Shown here one piece after another: positions 58,162 through 64,000 of a stretch of 64,000 nucleotides of DNA. Positions within the stretch are counted from its first letter, which is position 1. Each line of letters opens with the position of its first letter. The translations under genes and the position numbers were made by a program. This DNA comes from Duganella sp. CF458 (GTDB lineage Bacteria > Pseudomonadota > Gammaproteobacteria > Burkholderiales > Burkholderiaceae_D). Below the pieces are notes generated by a model. It was not told where the DNA came from. It made no database searches and saw only the letters and a list, made by a program, of their open reading frames with translations. The stretch is from the NCBI RefSeq assembly GCF_900113115.1, contig NZ_FOOF01000013.1, forward strand, positions 146,024 to 210,023, given 5' to 3'.

Positions 58162-58521
58162 ATGAAATGGATGGTGGGAGCGCTTGTTGTCTTGCTGCTG
58201 CTTGGCGGCTTCTGGCTCAATGGAGGCCGGGCGCCAACAGGAACCGATCCGGTTCTTCTAGGCCATGAAGCCTACATCGGGGTATGGAGAGCAGAGGGGA
58301 GTGAGTTGAAGATTACGCGGTCCGGGCGAATGTGGTTCGAGCGCAAAGCCTCCCAAGAACATGTGGCCGAAAAGTTCATCAATATGCCGATTGCCAGCAT
58401 CAGTGATCGCGAGATTTTGGGCCGGACGTCTGAGGCAAGACTTGAAGTAAATGAGCCTCCACATAAGGTAGGTTCGCAATGGGTGATGAAGGTGAATGGC
58501 GCAGCGTTGGTTAAGGAGTGA
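58162..58521 (+). CDS. Hypothetical membrane-anchored protein, 119 aa
   Basis: The protein has one N-terminal hydrophobic segment (residues 3-20, 'WMVGALVVLLLLGGFWL'), either a signal anchor or an uncleaved signal. A polar domain of about 95 residues follows ('YIGVWRAEGSELKITRSGRMWFERKA'), with beta-type alternation. The ATG at 58162 has a strong GGGGAG site. GC content is lower than in the upstream genes. The IS256-family insertion begins 13 bases after its stop codon, with the target duplication starting 5 bases after it, so the gene itself is intact. Confidence 0.7.
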   Translation: MKWMVGALVVLLLLGGFWLNGGRAPTGTDPVLLGHEAYIGVWRAEGSELKITRSGRMWFERKASQEHVAEKFINMPIASISDREILGRTSEARLEVNEPPHKVGSQWVMKVNGAALVKE

Positions 58522-58525
58522 TCGC

Positions 58526-58534
58526 AGTCAGGCG
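58526..58534 (+). repeat. Target-site duplication, left copy
   Basis: AGTCAGGCG, repeated exactly at 59891-59899, immediately flanks the IS256-family element. A nine-base duplication fits the family. Confidence 0.8.
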
Positions 58535-59890
58535 AGCCTGTCAGAATTTTAGTGTGAATCCGGGGTCATGAAATAATACCGAAAGGGATTGTCCATGACC
58601 GACGCAATGACCACGAAGAAGCCAAAAACCAAAAAGCAGTACCCGTTTCCCGTTGAACTAATCGACCAGCTGCTTGCCCAGGTCGAAAACAAGGACGCCG
58701 AGTCGATTCTCGGCGAATCGGGTCTAGCCGGCCAGCTCAAAAAGATGCTGGCCGAGCGCATGCTGACAGCCGAACTTAATCATCACCTTGCCAGCGAAGG
58801 CGACGCTAAAAACCATCGTAACGGCAGGAGCCGCAAGACCGTGCTGGCACCAGGCGGCGAGCTGGAACTAGAGATCCCGCGTGACCGTCTTTCCAGCTTC
58901 GAGCCCAAGTTGGTCGCCAAGCACCAACGCCGTATGCCGGGTTTTGACGACCATGTAATCGGCATGTATGCCCGTGGCATGACGGTTCGCGAAATCCAGG
59001 CTCACCTGCTGGAGCTGTATGGTACCGAGGTGTCACATGACCTGATCTCCACAATCACCGACGAGGTCATCGACGAAGTGGCGCAGTGGCAGCAACGCCC
59101 ACTGGAAGCGATGTACCCCATCGTCTACTTCGACGCACTGCGCCTGAAGATCCGCGATGAGGGCACCGTCAAGAACAAGGCCGTGTACCTGGCGCTGGGC
59201 ATTCGGGCCGATGGCCGCAAGGAAGTGCTGGGCCTTTGGATCGAACAAACAGAAGGCGCCAAGTTCTGGCTGAAAGTCTTTAACGAGCTGCGTAATCGTG
59301 GTCTGGAAGACATTCTGATTGCCGTCGTTGACGGCCTGCGCGGCTTCCCTGAAGCGATTGAGGCAGTGTTCCCGCAGGCGCATATCCAGACCTGCATCGT
59401 GCACCTGATTCGCAACTCGATGACGCTGGCGTCGTGGAAGGACCGCAAAGAGCTTGCAGCGGCGCTTAAGCCAATCTACCAGGCTGCCAACGCTGACGCG
59501 GCTGCGGCGGCGCTAGACGCCTTTGCAGCAGGCCCTTGGGGCCAGCGTTTCCCGACCGTGGTGGCCATGTGGCGCCGCCAGTGGGAGCAGGTGATCCCGT
59601 TCTTTGCCTACCCGCCCGACGTACGCTCAATCATTTACACAACGAACGCCATCGAGAGCCTGCACATGCGCTTGCGGAAGATCGTCAAGAATCGCGGGCA
59701 CTTCCCGAGCGACGAGGCAGCGACAAAATTGCTGTACCTGGCCTTGCGCAATATCGAAAAAGATTGGAAGATGCCGCAGCGGACCTGGAAGATGGCCGCC
59801 AACCAATTTGCCATCCTGTTTGGGGAACGCTTTACCAACGCGATCAACTAATTAACCGCGACCCCGGCACACAAAATTCCTGACAGGTCC
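58535..59890 (+). mobile_element. IS256-family insertion sequence, complete
   Basis: The element is 1356 bp long. Its ends are inverted repeats: left AGCCTGTCAGAATTTTAGTGTG and, reading inward from the right, GGACCTGTCAGGAATTTTGTGTG. They share CCTGTCAG-AATTTT and GTGTG, then CCGGGGTC. The left end carries small differences. A nine-base direct repeat flanks it. One transposase gene fills it. Intact ends plus exact target duplication indicate a recent insertion. Confidence 0.88.
58595..59851 (+). CDS. IS256-family transposase
   Basis: The 418-residue mutator-type DDE transposase has Asp180 ('VYFDALRLKIRD'), Asp246 ('VVDGLRGFPEAI') and Glu354 ('TTNAIESLHMRLRK') as the catalytic triad. The C-x2-H element 'CIVHLIRNS' follows the second Asp. 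The N-terminal half has the DNA-binding region with 'NHRNGRSRKTV'. Full length and uninterrupted, so probably active. The ATG at 58595 lies behind AAAGGGA, and a TTG six bases earlier is not needed. Confidence 0.95.
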   Translation: MTDAMTTKKPKTKKQYPFPVELIDQLLAQVENKDAESILGESGLAGQLKKMLAERMLTAELNHHLASEGDAKNHRNGRSRKTVLAPGGELELEIPRDRLSSFEPKLVAKHQRRMPGFDDHVIGMYARGMTVREIQAHLLELYGTEVSHDLISTITDEVIDEVAQWQQRPLEAMYPIVYFDALRLKIRDEGTVKNKAVYLALGIRADGRKEVLGLWIEQTEGAKFWLKVFNELRNRGLEDILIAVVDGLRGFPEAIEAVFPQAHIQTCIVHLIRNSMTLASWKDRKELAAALKPIYQAANADAAAAALDAFAAGPWGQRFPTVVAMWRRQWEQVIPFFAYPPDVRSIIYTTNAIESLHMRLRKIVKNRGHFPSDEAATKLLYLALRNIEKDWKMPQRTWKMAANQFAILFGERFTNAIN

Positions 59891-59899
59891 AGTCAGGCG
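59891..59899 (+). repeat. Target-site duplication, right copy
   Basis: AGTCAGGCG, identical to 58526-58534. Confidence 0.8.
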
Positions 59900-59975
59900 C
59901 ATTCTCCAATTAGCTCTACAATGAGATACTTGCGCTTTGTGAGTCCATGCGATGAGTAATCGCGTCCGAGCGCTT

Positions 59976-59996
59976 ACGGCCAATACCTGCCCTTGA
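59976..59996 (+). repeat. Array motif, copy 1 (degenerate)
   Basis: ACGGCCAATACCTGCCCTTGA. The CGGCCA half is kept and the CGG half is altered. CCCTTGAT matches copy 6. It ends 8 bases before the ATG at 60005. Confidence 0.5.
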
Positions 59997-60004
59997 TTAC
60001 TGAC

Positions 60005-60403
60005 ATGTCAACTATCATAACTCTTGAAGACGGGCGCCAGATAAGTGGGCCGACAGGCTCAATGGGGCATATGCTTGAACTTGTTGCCGACGAGTTGCCG
60101 CAGGAATTCCTGCGGATGAAATGCTGGTTGATTGATAATGCAGAGAGGTGCGCACCCTGCATGGATTTCGATGTTCGCGGTTTTCCTATCGAGGCGCGAA
60201 CAGCATTTTGGGTGGCAACTAGGCAGGCGGCGGAAAAGATCACTGCAGAATATGCGAAAACAAACTGGACGGGCAATCGCATCATGCTCCTGTTAAGAAT
60301 GCACGACGGTATCGAACCTCTCGAGGATGGAGAGGAATTCAAACCCTACGATGATTGCCAGGAAGTGGATTTTGATGATTTATGGTTCACCACCGGCGCA
60401 TGA
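60005..60403 (+). CDS. Array gene 1: unrecognised acidic protein, 132 aa
   Basis: The protein starts 'MSTIITLEDGRQISGPTGSMGHML' and ends in a strongly acidic tail ('DGIEPLEDGEEFKPYDDCQEVDFDDLWF'). It contains two central Cys residues in 'ERCAPCMDF'. There is no signal peptide or membrane segment. Small size, acidity and position in a run of similar genes resemble immunity-type proteins, but no family is recognised. The ATG at 60005 is preferred over a TTG at 59993. Confidence 0.7.
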   Translation: MSTIITLEDGRQISGPTGSMGHMLELVADELPQEFLRMKCWLIDNAERCAPCMDFDVRGFPIEARTAFWVATRQAAEKITAEYAKTNWTGNRIMLLLRMHDGIEPLEDGEEFKPYDDCQEVDFDDLWFTTGA

Positions 60404-60480
60404 TCATTTAGTCGACGCTTCCTGATACCCTGAGCGAACTTCCGATTTGGGGCGACTTCGACAATCAAGAGGCCGGCAGT

Positions 60481-60500
60481 AGCCGGCCAACAGCGGCTAG
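60481..60500 (+). repeat. Array motif, copy 2
   Basis: AGCCGGCCAACAGCGGCTAG in the 135-base gap before array gene 2. It keeps CGGCCA-ACAG-CGG. Confidence 0.65.
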
Positions 60501-60538
60501 TCCGTTAAAGAACATCATTATTACAAGTCAACTTGTGC

Positions 60539-60988
60539 ATGAATCCACCGAGCATTAACCAACTACCAGAACTTTGGGAGCGTGACGGATCACTTCGCGA
60601 CGTTTATCTCGCCAACGTCGACTTGGATGGATGGAAACGGTTTATTCGCTATTCATCAACTTATCGGCTTACATATCAGGCGGATGGGAATGAAGCACCC
60701 GTTCCAGGAGTCGACGAGGCGTTTAGACGGACCGACGTTAGTCATTGTCTTTCGATCTGGATTGGCAACGTGTCTGTTAATTGTCATTTCTTTCAAGTCG
60801 ATGAAATTGAGTTGGACATCGATCCCCGAGAGATTATTGGGGCGAGCGAGCACGCGGCCGTGCTGGAGTTCATTGAGGGAATTTCGAACGCCGTTGGTGC
60901 TAATGCGGCAGTTACGCCAGAAGGATCCCAGGCTTCGCCGTTCTTGACATTTGACATCCAGGAAAAGACCTGGGAAATTCATGGATAG
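60539..60988 (+). CDS. Array gene 2: unrecognised acidic protein, 149 aa
   Basis: The protein starts 'MNPPSINQLPELWERDGSLRDVYL', with a helical N-terminus and then a beta-rich centre ('SHCLSIWIGNVSVNCHFFQVDEIELDID'). It is acidic and has no export signal. The alternation of short strands with acidic helices recalls toxin-immunity folds, but I cannot name a family. An in-frame TTG lies 6 bases upstream. The lower GC content matches the rest of the array. Confidence 0.7.
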   Translation: MNPPSINQLPELWERDGSLRDVYLANVDLDGWKRFIRYSSTYRLTYQADGNEAPVPGVDEAFRRTDVSHCLSIWIGNVSVNCHFFQVDEIELDIDPREIIGASEHAAVLEFIEGISNAVGANAAVTPEGSQASPFLTFDIQEKTWEIHG

Positions 60989-60993
60989 AGCGC

Positions 60994-61012
60994 AATCGGC
61001 CAAAAGTGGTCT
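60994..61012 (+). repeat. Array motif, copy 3
   Basis: AATCGGCCAAAAGTGGTCT, 6 bases after the stop codon of array gene 2 and 66 bases before the next ATG. One change (CGG to TGG) in the second half. Confidence 0.7.
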
Positions 61013-61077
61013 CTCACGCCGGCTATTGACGAGCAGGGTTATGGTGCCTGAGTCCCCGGCATCACTTTATTGCGGAG

Positions 61078-61824
61078 ATGTCGATGGAAGAGAATGCACA
61101 ACGACAGCTTGGGCTCGCTGCGGACTTAATTGGGACAGCGGCCGGCGTTTTTCTTGATCAAAAGGGTCTCGTCGGTAGCGGAATCGGCTCAATTGTCGGA
61201 GTGGGCATCGCCGGTGTGATCAAGGAAATGGCCGCAAGAGCATACACTCTTCGGCAAAAAAATAGGATTAGAACTGCTCTAGACATTGCGCAAGAGCGAA
61301 TTGGTACACAGCTGATTGCTGGTCATATCGTTCGCGCAGATGATTTTTTCGCTGAGCGAGACCTTGGACAGTCCAATGGGAGCCAACTCCTGGAGTCCAC
61401 ACTCGTCAAAGTATCCACCACATTTCAAGAAAAGAAGATTCGACATATTGGGCTGTTTTATGCCAATTTGATATTCGCGGATTACATATCTGCGGAGACA
61501 GCGCACATGTTGTTATCTCAGCTAGAAAGAATGAGCTATCGTCAGTACGCGCTTCTCGCCCTACTTGGGAAAGTGCAAACGTTAGACGTAGAGCGTTTAC
61601 GTCGCCCATCGCACGAGGATCCGGAGCTCGCGGCGTTGAAGCGCGAAGAGATGGATCTTCATGCCAGCGATTTAGGAACAGGTGGTCTGATCGAAGGGGA
61701 CGGGCCATGGGTCGACAAGTTATCTACTTTGGGGAAGGTCATCTTTGATTTGGCCGGGCTATCAGAATTTGATGCTGACGACTTAGCGAAGCTGTGCGAG
61801 CAATTATCTTTTTCAAATCAATGA
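61078..61824 (+). CDS. Array gene 3: unrecognised protein with glycine-rich hydrophobic N-terminal region, 248 aa
   Basis: Residues about 12-50 form a small-residue-rich hydrophobic stretch ('GLVGSGIGSIVGVGIAGVIKEMAA'), possibly one or two membrane-associated helices with glycine zippers. The rest is soluble and helical ('ISAETAHMLLSQLERMSYRQYALLALLGKVQ') with a charged C-terminal third. It is the largest gene of the array. The shape could suit a membrane-acting or self-assembling effector, but no homology is recognised. Confidence 0.7.
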   Translation: MSMEENAQRQLGLAADLIGTAAGVFLDQKGLVGSGIGSIVGVGIAGVIKEMAARAYTLRQKNRIRTALDIAQERIGTQLIAGHIVRADDFFAERDLGQSNGSQLLESTLVKVSTTFQEKKIRHIGLFYANLIFADYISAETAHMLLSQLERMSYRQYALLALLGKVQTLDVERLRRPSHEDPELAALKREEMDLHASDLGTGGLIEGDGPWVDKLSTLGKVIFDLAGLSEFDADDLAKLCEQLSFSNQ

Positions 61825-61885
61825 ATTCGTACGAATGAGGGATCTTCCGTTTTGTGGCGGATGCGTCAGCTAGCCGACCGAGTAC

Positions 61886-61903
61886 AATCGGCCAAAAGCG
61901 GCC
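61886..61903 (+). repeat. Array motif, copy 4 (best consensus)
   Basis: AATCGGCCAAAAGCGGCC, ending 12 bases before the ATG of array gene 4. CGGCC occurs twice as a direct repeat spaced by AAAAG. Confidence 0.75.
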
Positions 61904-61915
61904 CGTCGATCTCGT

Positions 61916-62335
61916 ATGGCATTTGAAGGAAATCTGGATTGCGCGATGAATAGAGTACAGGTTGTTGAGCGCCTCAAGCTTGGGCGCTTGGTGGAAGCTG
62001 AGGCGCCGCGGGACGAGAAAAATCGCAGGGTCTTTCTTGAAGTTCGCCCTAAAGTCGATCATGCGCGAGGCACCGTGATTTCACAAGGATTGGTGAGCGA
62101 ACCTTATCTCCTTCGAAATCGACCGAACGAGGATATCATTCTGGGCTACGACATTCGGGTCTGTGCATTAAATGCGGGTTGGGAAGCGGAGCCGGATGAT
62201 TGGGATCACTTTGCGCATACTGATGAACGGATCAACTGCCAGTCCCTCGACGAACTCGAGAAAATGCTCTTAGATCGATTTGGACTGCATCTCGAGAACT
62301 TGACAGTACCTGGCGCTACCGAGTCACCACTTTAA
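61916..62335 (+). CDS. Array gene 4: unrecognised protein, 139 aa
   Basis: The soluble, mildly acidic protein opens 'MAFEGNLDCAMNRVQVVERLKLGRLVEAEAP'. A second ATG at 61946 (MNRVQVVERL) is an alternative start. The centre shows 'PNEDIILGYDIRVCALNAGWEAEPDDWDHFA' with clustered Trp and acidic residues. No export signal or catalytic motif is visible. The gene ends close before a longer gap that carries motif copies. Function unknown. Confidence 0.65.
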   Translation: MAFEGNLDCAMNRVQVVERLKLGRLVEAEAPRDEKNRRVFLEVRPKVDHARGTVISQGLVSEPYLLRNRPNEDIILGYDIRVCALNAGWEAEPDDWDHFAHTDERINCQSLDELEKMLLDRFGLHLENLTVPGATESPL

Positions 62336-62359
62336 TCGCCCAAAAATTCACGCCGGCGG

Positions 62360-62377
62360 ACGGCCAACGGCGGCGCT
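62360..62377 (+). repeat. Array motif, partial extra copy
   Basis: ACGGCCAACGGCGGCGCT in the gap after array gene 4, 50 bases before copy 5. It keeps CGGCCA and a shifted CGG. Confidence 0.4.
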
Positions 62378-62410
62378 GGTCGGGGTAGCCGTCGAGCTTG
62401 CAGGGGGCAC

Positions 62411-62430
62411 AGTCGGCCAAGAGCGGACCT
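62411..62430 (+). repeat. Array motif, copy 5
   Basis: AGTCGGCCAAGAGCGGACCT, 23 bases before the start of array gene 5. Confidence 0.72.
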
Positions 62431-62453
62431 CGTACGAAGAGAAAGGACTAAGA

Positions 62454-62822
62454 TTGGATTTCAGCCTCATCGGTGAAAAACTTCGTGCAGTCGAGGCGGA
62501 GAACCTGCGCGTTAGGTTAATGAAACAGGCGGAGACTCATCGCATTGCGGAACGAATGCCTGGCATTCCGATCGCTTGTCAAATCAATGCTACCGAGACT
62601 TCTGACCACATTGAACGAGCATGGTTTGGCGGTGAGGGAACAGTGATCGCTTTCTTTGAGAACGATAACGTCATGGTTAGAGCCACCGTGAGTTTTCTGC
62701 TGGATTTTCTCGCGCAACGTGAGCCTTGGCAAGACTGGGACGTTTGCATCTTCGATTACGATGTGACCTGGTGCGCGGCGATAACGCATAATGATGAAGC
62801 CAAATTTGTGCGCTTTGCGTAG
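62454..62822 (+). CDS. Array gene 5: unrecognised protein, 122 aa (TTG start)
   Basis: The soluble protein starts at a TTG with a good GAAAGGA ribosome site 5 bases before it. It has a helical N-terminus ('FSLIGEKLRAVEAENLRVRLMKQAETHRI'), a central beta region and two Trp residues in 'EPWQDWDVCIFDYDVTWCAA'. It is acidic with no signal peptide. No family is recognised. Its size and composition fit the surrounding genes. Confidence 0.65.
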   Translation: MDFSLIGEKLRAVEAENLRVRLMKQAETHRIAERMPGIPIACQINATETSDHIERAWFGGEGTVIAFFENDNVMVRATVSFLLDFLAQREPWQDWDVCIFDYDVTWCAAITHNDEAKFVRFA

Positions 62823-62860
62823 AAATCCTTGTCCTCTGGCCGGATGCTCCGAGTCAACGC

Positions 62861-62880
62861 GATCGGCCAGCAGCGGCCCT
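62861..62880 (+). repeat. Array motif, copy 6
   Basis: GATCGGCCAGCAGCGGCCCT, followed by TGAT as in copy 1. It lies 28 bases before the GTG of array gene 6. Confidence 0.72.
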
Positions 62881-62908
62881 TGATGACCGAAAGCATTTAT
62901 AACCTCAA

Positions 62909-63271
62909 GTGAAACTTCCCACGATGGCTCGAAATATTTCGTTCATGTTTTGCCTTGCGTGTTTCGCGGCGAATAGCTTAGCGAACGGATCGAAAAGCAT
63001 CGAGAAGCCAAAACACCCAGATACGAAACAGGAGTGCGTCGCAAAAGGTGGAAAATGGATCCTCTATCCCATGGGGCAGTTCTACTTTTGTGCCGTCAAA
63101 ACGACCGATGAAGGAAAGGCATGCTCTGATGATAGCGAATGCGAAGGGGATTGCATTCCAGCGGCGCGAAAGGATAAGTCACCGGGCATCTGCTCACCGA
63201 CTTTACCTATGCCAGGAGGGTGTCCGAAGCATATGATTAACGGTAAGATAATCTCCGAGCCGTGCATTTGA
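62909..63271 (+). CDS. Array gene 6: secreted Cys-rich protein, up to 120 aa
   Basis: The protein carries a signal peptide ('ISFMFCLACFAANSLANG', roughly residues 9-27). A Lys- and Cys-rich domain follows with cysteines in the pattern 'ECVAKGGKW', 'FYFCAVKTTDEGKACSDDSECEGDC', 'GICS' and 'GGCPKHM', suggesting several disulfides in the periplasm. It may start at GTG 62909 or ATG 62924. It is the only clearly exported product of the array. No family is recognised. Confidence 0.65.
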   Translation: MKLPTMARNISFMFCLACFAANSLANGSKSIEKPKHPDTKQECVAKGGKWILYPMGQFYFCAVKTTDEGKACSDDSECEGDCIPAARKDKSPGICSPTLPMPGGCPKHMINGKIISEPCI

Positions 63272-63310
63272 GGCTGCCTTGAATTTTATGAGGCTTGCCT
63301 GGAGACCGTA

Positions 63311-63328
63311 TCCGGCCAGAATCGGACC
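63311..63328 (+). repeat. Array motif, copy 7
   Basis: TCCGGCCAGAATCGGACC, 34 bases before the ATG of array gene 7. The second half is TCGGACC in place of GCGGACC. Confidence 0.65.
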
Positions 63329-63362
63329 ATCATCCAGATTATCAATCTCTAAACCTTGCTTC

Positions 63363-63863
63363 ATGAATTCATTAACTTGGGACGATCTATTCGTCGATGT
63401 ATCACTGCTTGACTTCAATTCACTGCTATTAGAATGGCCGGATCTGATTATCGGCGAGATCCGACCTATAGGTGCCTCCGTATTTGGAGATCTATTCTTT
63501 GAGCGTAGGTCAGGTGAGGTGATTAAGCTTGATGTGTTGGAGGGTGGGGTACACTTGGTAGCTCCCAGTTTCCAACGTTTTGCCGAACTGATGAATTCTC
63601 TTGAGTGGCAGGAGCAGCATCTTCTAAGTCAAGGCGTTGCCCTTCTCAAGGAAAAGGGACTTTCGCGGGATCAAGGCCAATTCTTCGGCTTTGCTCCTCA
63701 TCCGGTATTACTAGGAAAGATTGACTGGTCCAGGGTAATGCCTTTGGATGCTGTAGTGTGGAACTCGATTTGCGCGCAAACGTTAGGAGTCACGCCTAAA
63801 GAAGAATCACCGACGTCAAACGTTCCTCCTAAACGTCCTTGGTGGAAGCTCGGAAGGAGTTAA
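63363..63863 (+). CDS. Array gene 7: DUF1851 / Tdi1-type immunity-like protein, 166 aa
   Basis: The middle of the protein, 'GEIRPIGASVFGDLFFERRSGEVIKLDVLEGGVHLVAPSFQRFAELM' followed by 'GQFFGFAPHPVLLGKIDWSRVMPLDAVVWNSICAQTLG', resembles the DUF1851/T6SS Tdi1-type immunity domain (G-D-x-F-x-x-x-x-G-x-x-x-x-L-D, then Y/F-x-P-x-P-x-L-G-G-x). I base this on motif memory, not a search. No toxin gene is adjacent, so it may be an orphan immunity gene. The ATG at 63363 is used. The C-terminal tail is basic with Pro residues. Confidence 0.65.
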   Translation: MNSLTWDDLFVDVSLLDFNSLLLEWPDLIIGEIRPIGASVFGDLFFERRSGEVIKLDVLEGGVHLVAPSFQRFAELMNSLEWQEQHLLSQGVALLKEKGLSRDQGQFFGFAPHPVLLGKIDWSRVMPLDAVVWNSICAQTLGVTPKEESPTSNVPPKRPWWKLGRS

Positions 63864-63902
63864 AGCGAAGGTCCGAGATGGGGCGATAGCTGCCGGCCCG
63901 CT

Positions 63903-64000
63903 GACTATAGTGGCCCCCGAATTTGAGACGGTGGTTTAAGCTGTCGTCCGCGAAAGGATGATAGCAAATGAGTGAAGGCAAAAAACGCAGGGTGCATACG
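63903..64000 (+). mobile_element. Left end of a probable IS3-family element (cut by window edge)
   Basis: After array gene 7 the sequence TAGTGGCCCCCGAATTTGAG and a short leader with AAAGGATGATAG precede an ATG at 63968. The first 11 codons (M-S-E-G-K-K-R-R-V-H-T) look like the start of an IS3-family OrfA. The exact left end is uncertain, and the rest lies outside the window. Confidence 0.55.
63968..64000 (+). CDS. Start of probable IS3-family OrfA transposase (3' truncated)
   Basis: Eleven codons are visible: M-S-E-G-K-K-R-R-V-H-T. The K-R-x-V/H-T/S opening followed by a helix-turn-helix is common in IS3-family OrfA proteins. Too short to be sure. Confidence 0.5.
   Translation, partial: MSEGKKRRVHT

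Noticed and set aside
59900..63902. Chromosomal integron (attC cassette array)
   Set aside because: The layout fits (same strand, one gene per unit), but I could not find paired RYYYAAC / GTTRRRY core sites or the long imperfect palindromes of attC in the gaps, and no integrase gene is present.

Overview
The window is GC-rich chromosomal DNA from a betaproteobacterium. It is most likely from the Oxalobacteraceae (Massilia/Duganella/Janthinobacterium group). The main evidence is the continuous minus-strand run gyrA, two DUF2059 genes, serC, pheA, hisC, tyrA, aroA, cmk, rpsA, ihfB, lapA, lapB, rfaE1, comEA-like and cysM, an order I associate with Burkholderiales. The genus-level call is an inference from gene content and protein style; no search was run. 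There are no rRNA genes, CRISPR arrays or recognisable complete tRNA genes. One RNA gene is clear: a one-piece tmRNA (ssrA) whose tag reads ANDNSYALAA.

Layout. 1-4.5 kb: the end of a probable M1-peptidase-like gene, a membrane protein, a LigB-type dioxygenase, the GTPase YlqF, a TonB-like protein and a class II histone-deacetylase-family enzyme. 4.5-9.6 kb: a tight plus-strand operon (MoxR ATPase, DUF58, TgpA-type transglutaminase, MltB-type lytic transglycosylase). 9.8-13.5 kb: a small HTH regulator, cysM, a GNAT acetyltransferase and a cNMP-binding/thioredoxin-reductase-like fusion. 13.5-30 kb: the housekeeping block, which links envelope/LPS control (comEA-like, OmpA/DUF4892, rfaE1, lapBA), translation and nucleoid proteins (rpsA, ihfB), aromatic amino acid, histidine and serine synthesis (aroA, tyrA, hisC, pheA, serC) and gyrA. 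30-33.6 kb: ompA-like, ubiG, gph and an unrecognised 324-aa protein.

33.6-35.4 kb: ssrA, followed by a small islet with a VapBC-type toxin-antitoxin pair. The islet ends in a second, degenerate copy of the ssrA 3' end plus its terminator, which is the signature of integration at ssrA. 35.4-58 kb: accessory and metabolic genes. These include a Cys-rich four-helix protein, an esterase-like hydrolase, an orphan HigA, a Fur-box-controlled siderophore receptor, two LysR regulators, a frameshifted SMR transporter, a GlxA-type regulator, the NAD-salvage pair nicotinamidase/pncB, azoR, cbpA-cbpM, a crystallin-like secreted protein, a MATE pump, a DPP-IV-type peptidase and a GST.

58.5-64 kb: a visibly AT-richer accessory block. 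An intact IS256-family element with target duplication (58535-59890) is followed by seven same-strand, mostly unrecognised small genes. Each is preceded by a short repeated motif of the form CGGCCA-N4-CGGnC. The right edge is the start of a probable IS3-family element. This cassette-like array, one gene of which resembles DUF1851/Tdi1-type immunity proteins, is the strongest candidate here for something undescribed. A second genome-scale pattern is a family of five long intergenic inverted repeats built around a GGGTCA core (14983, 17500, 20489, 30997, 48751).
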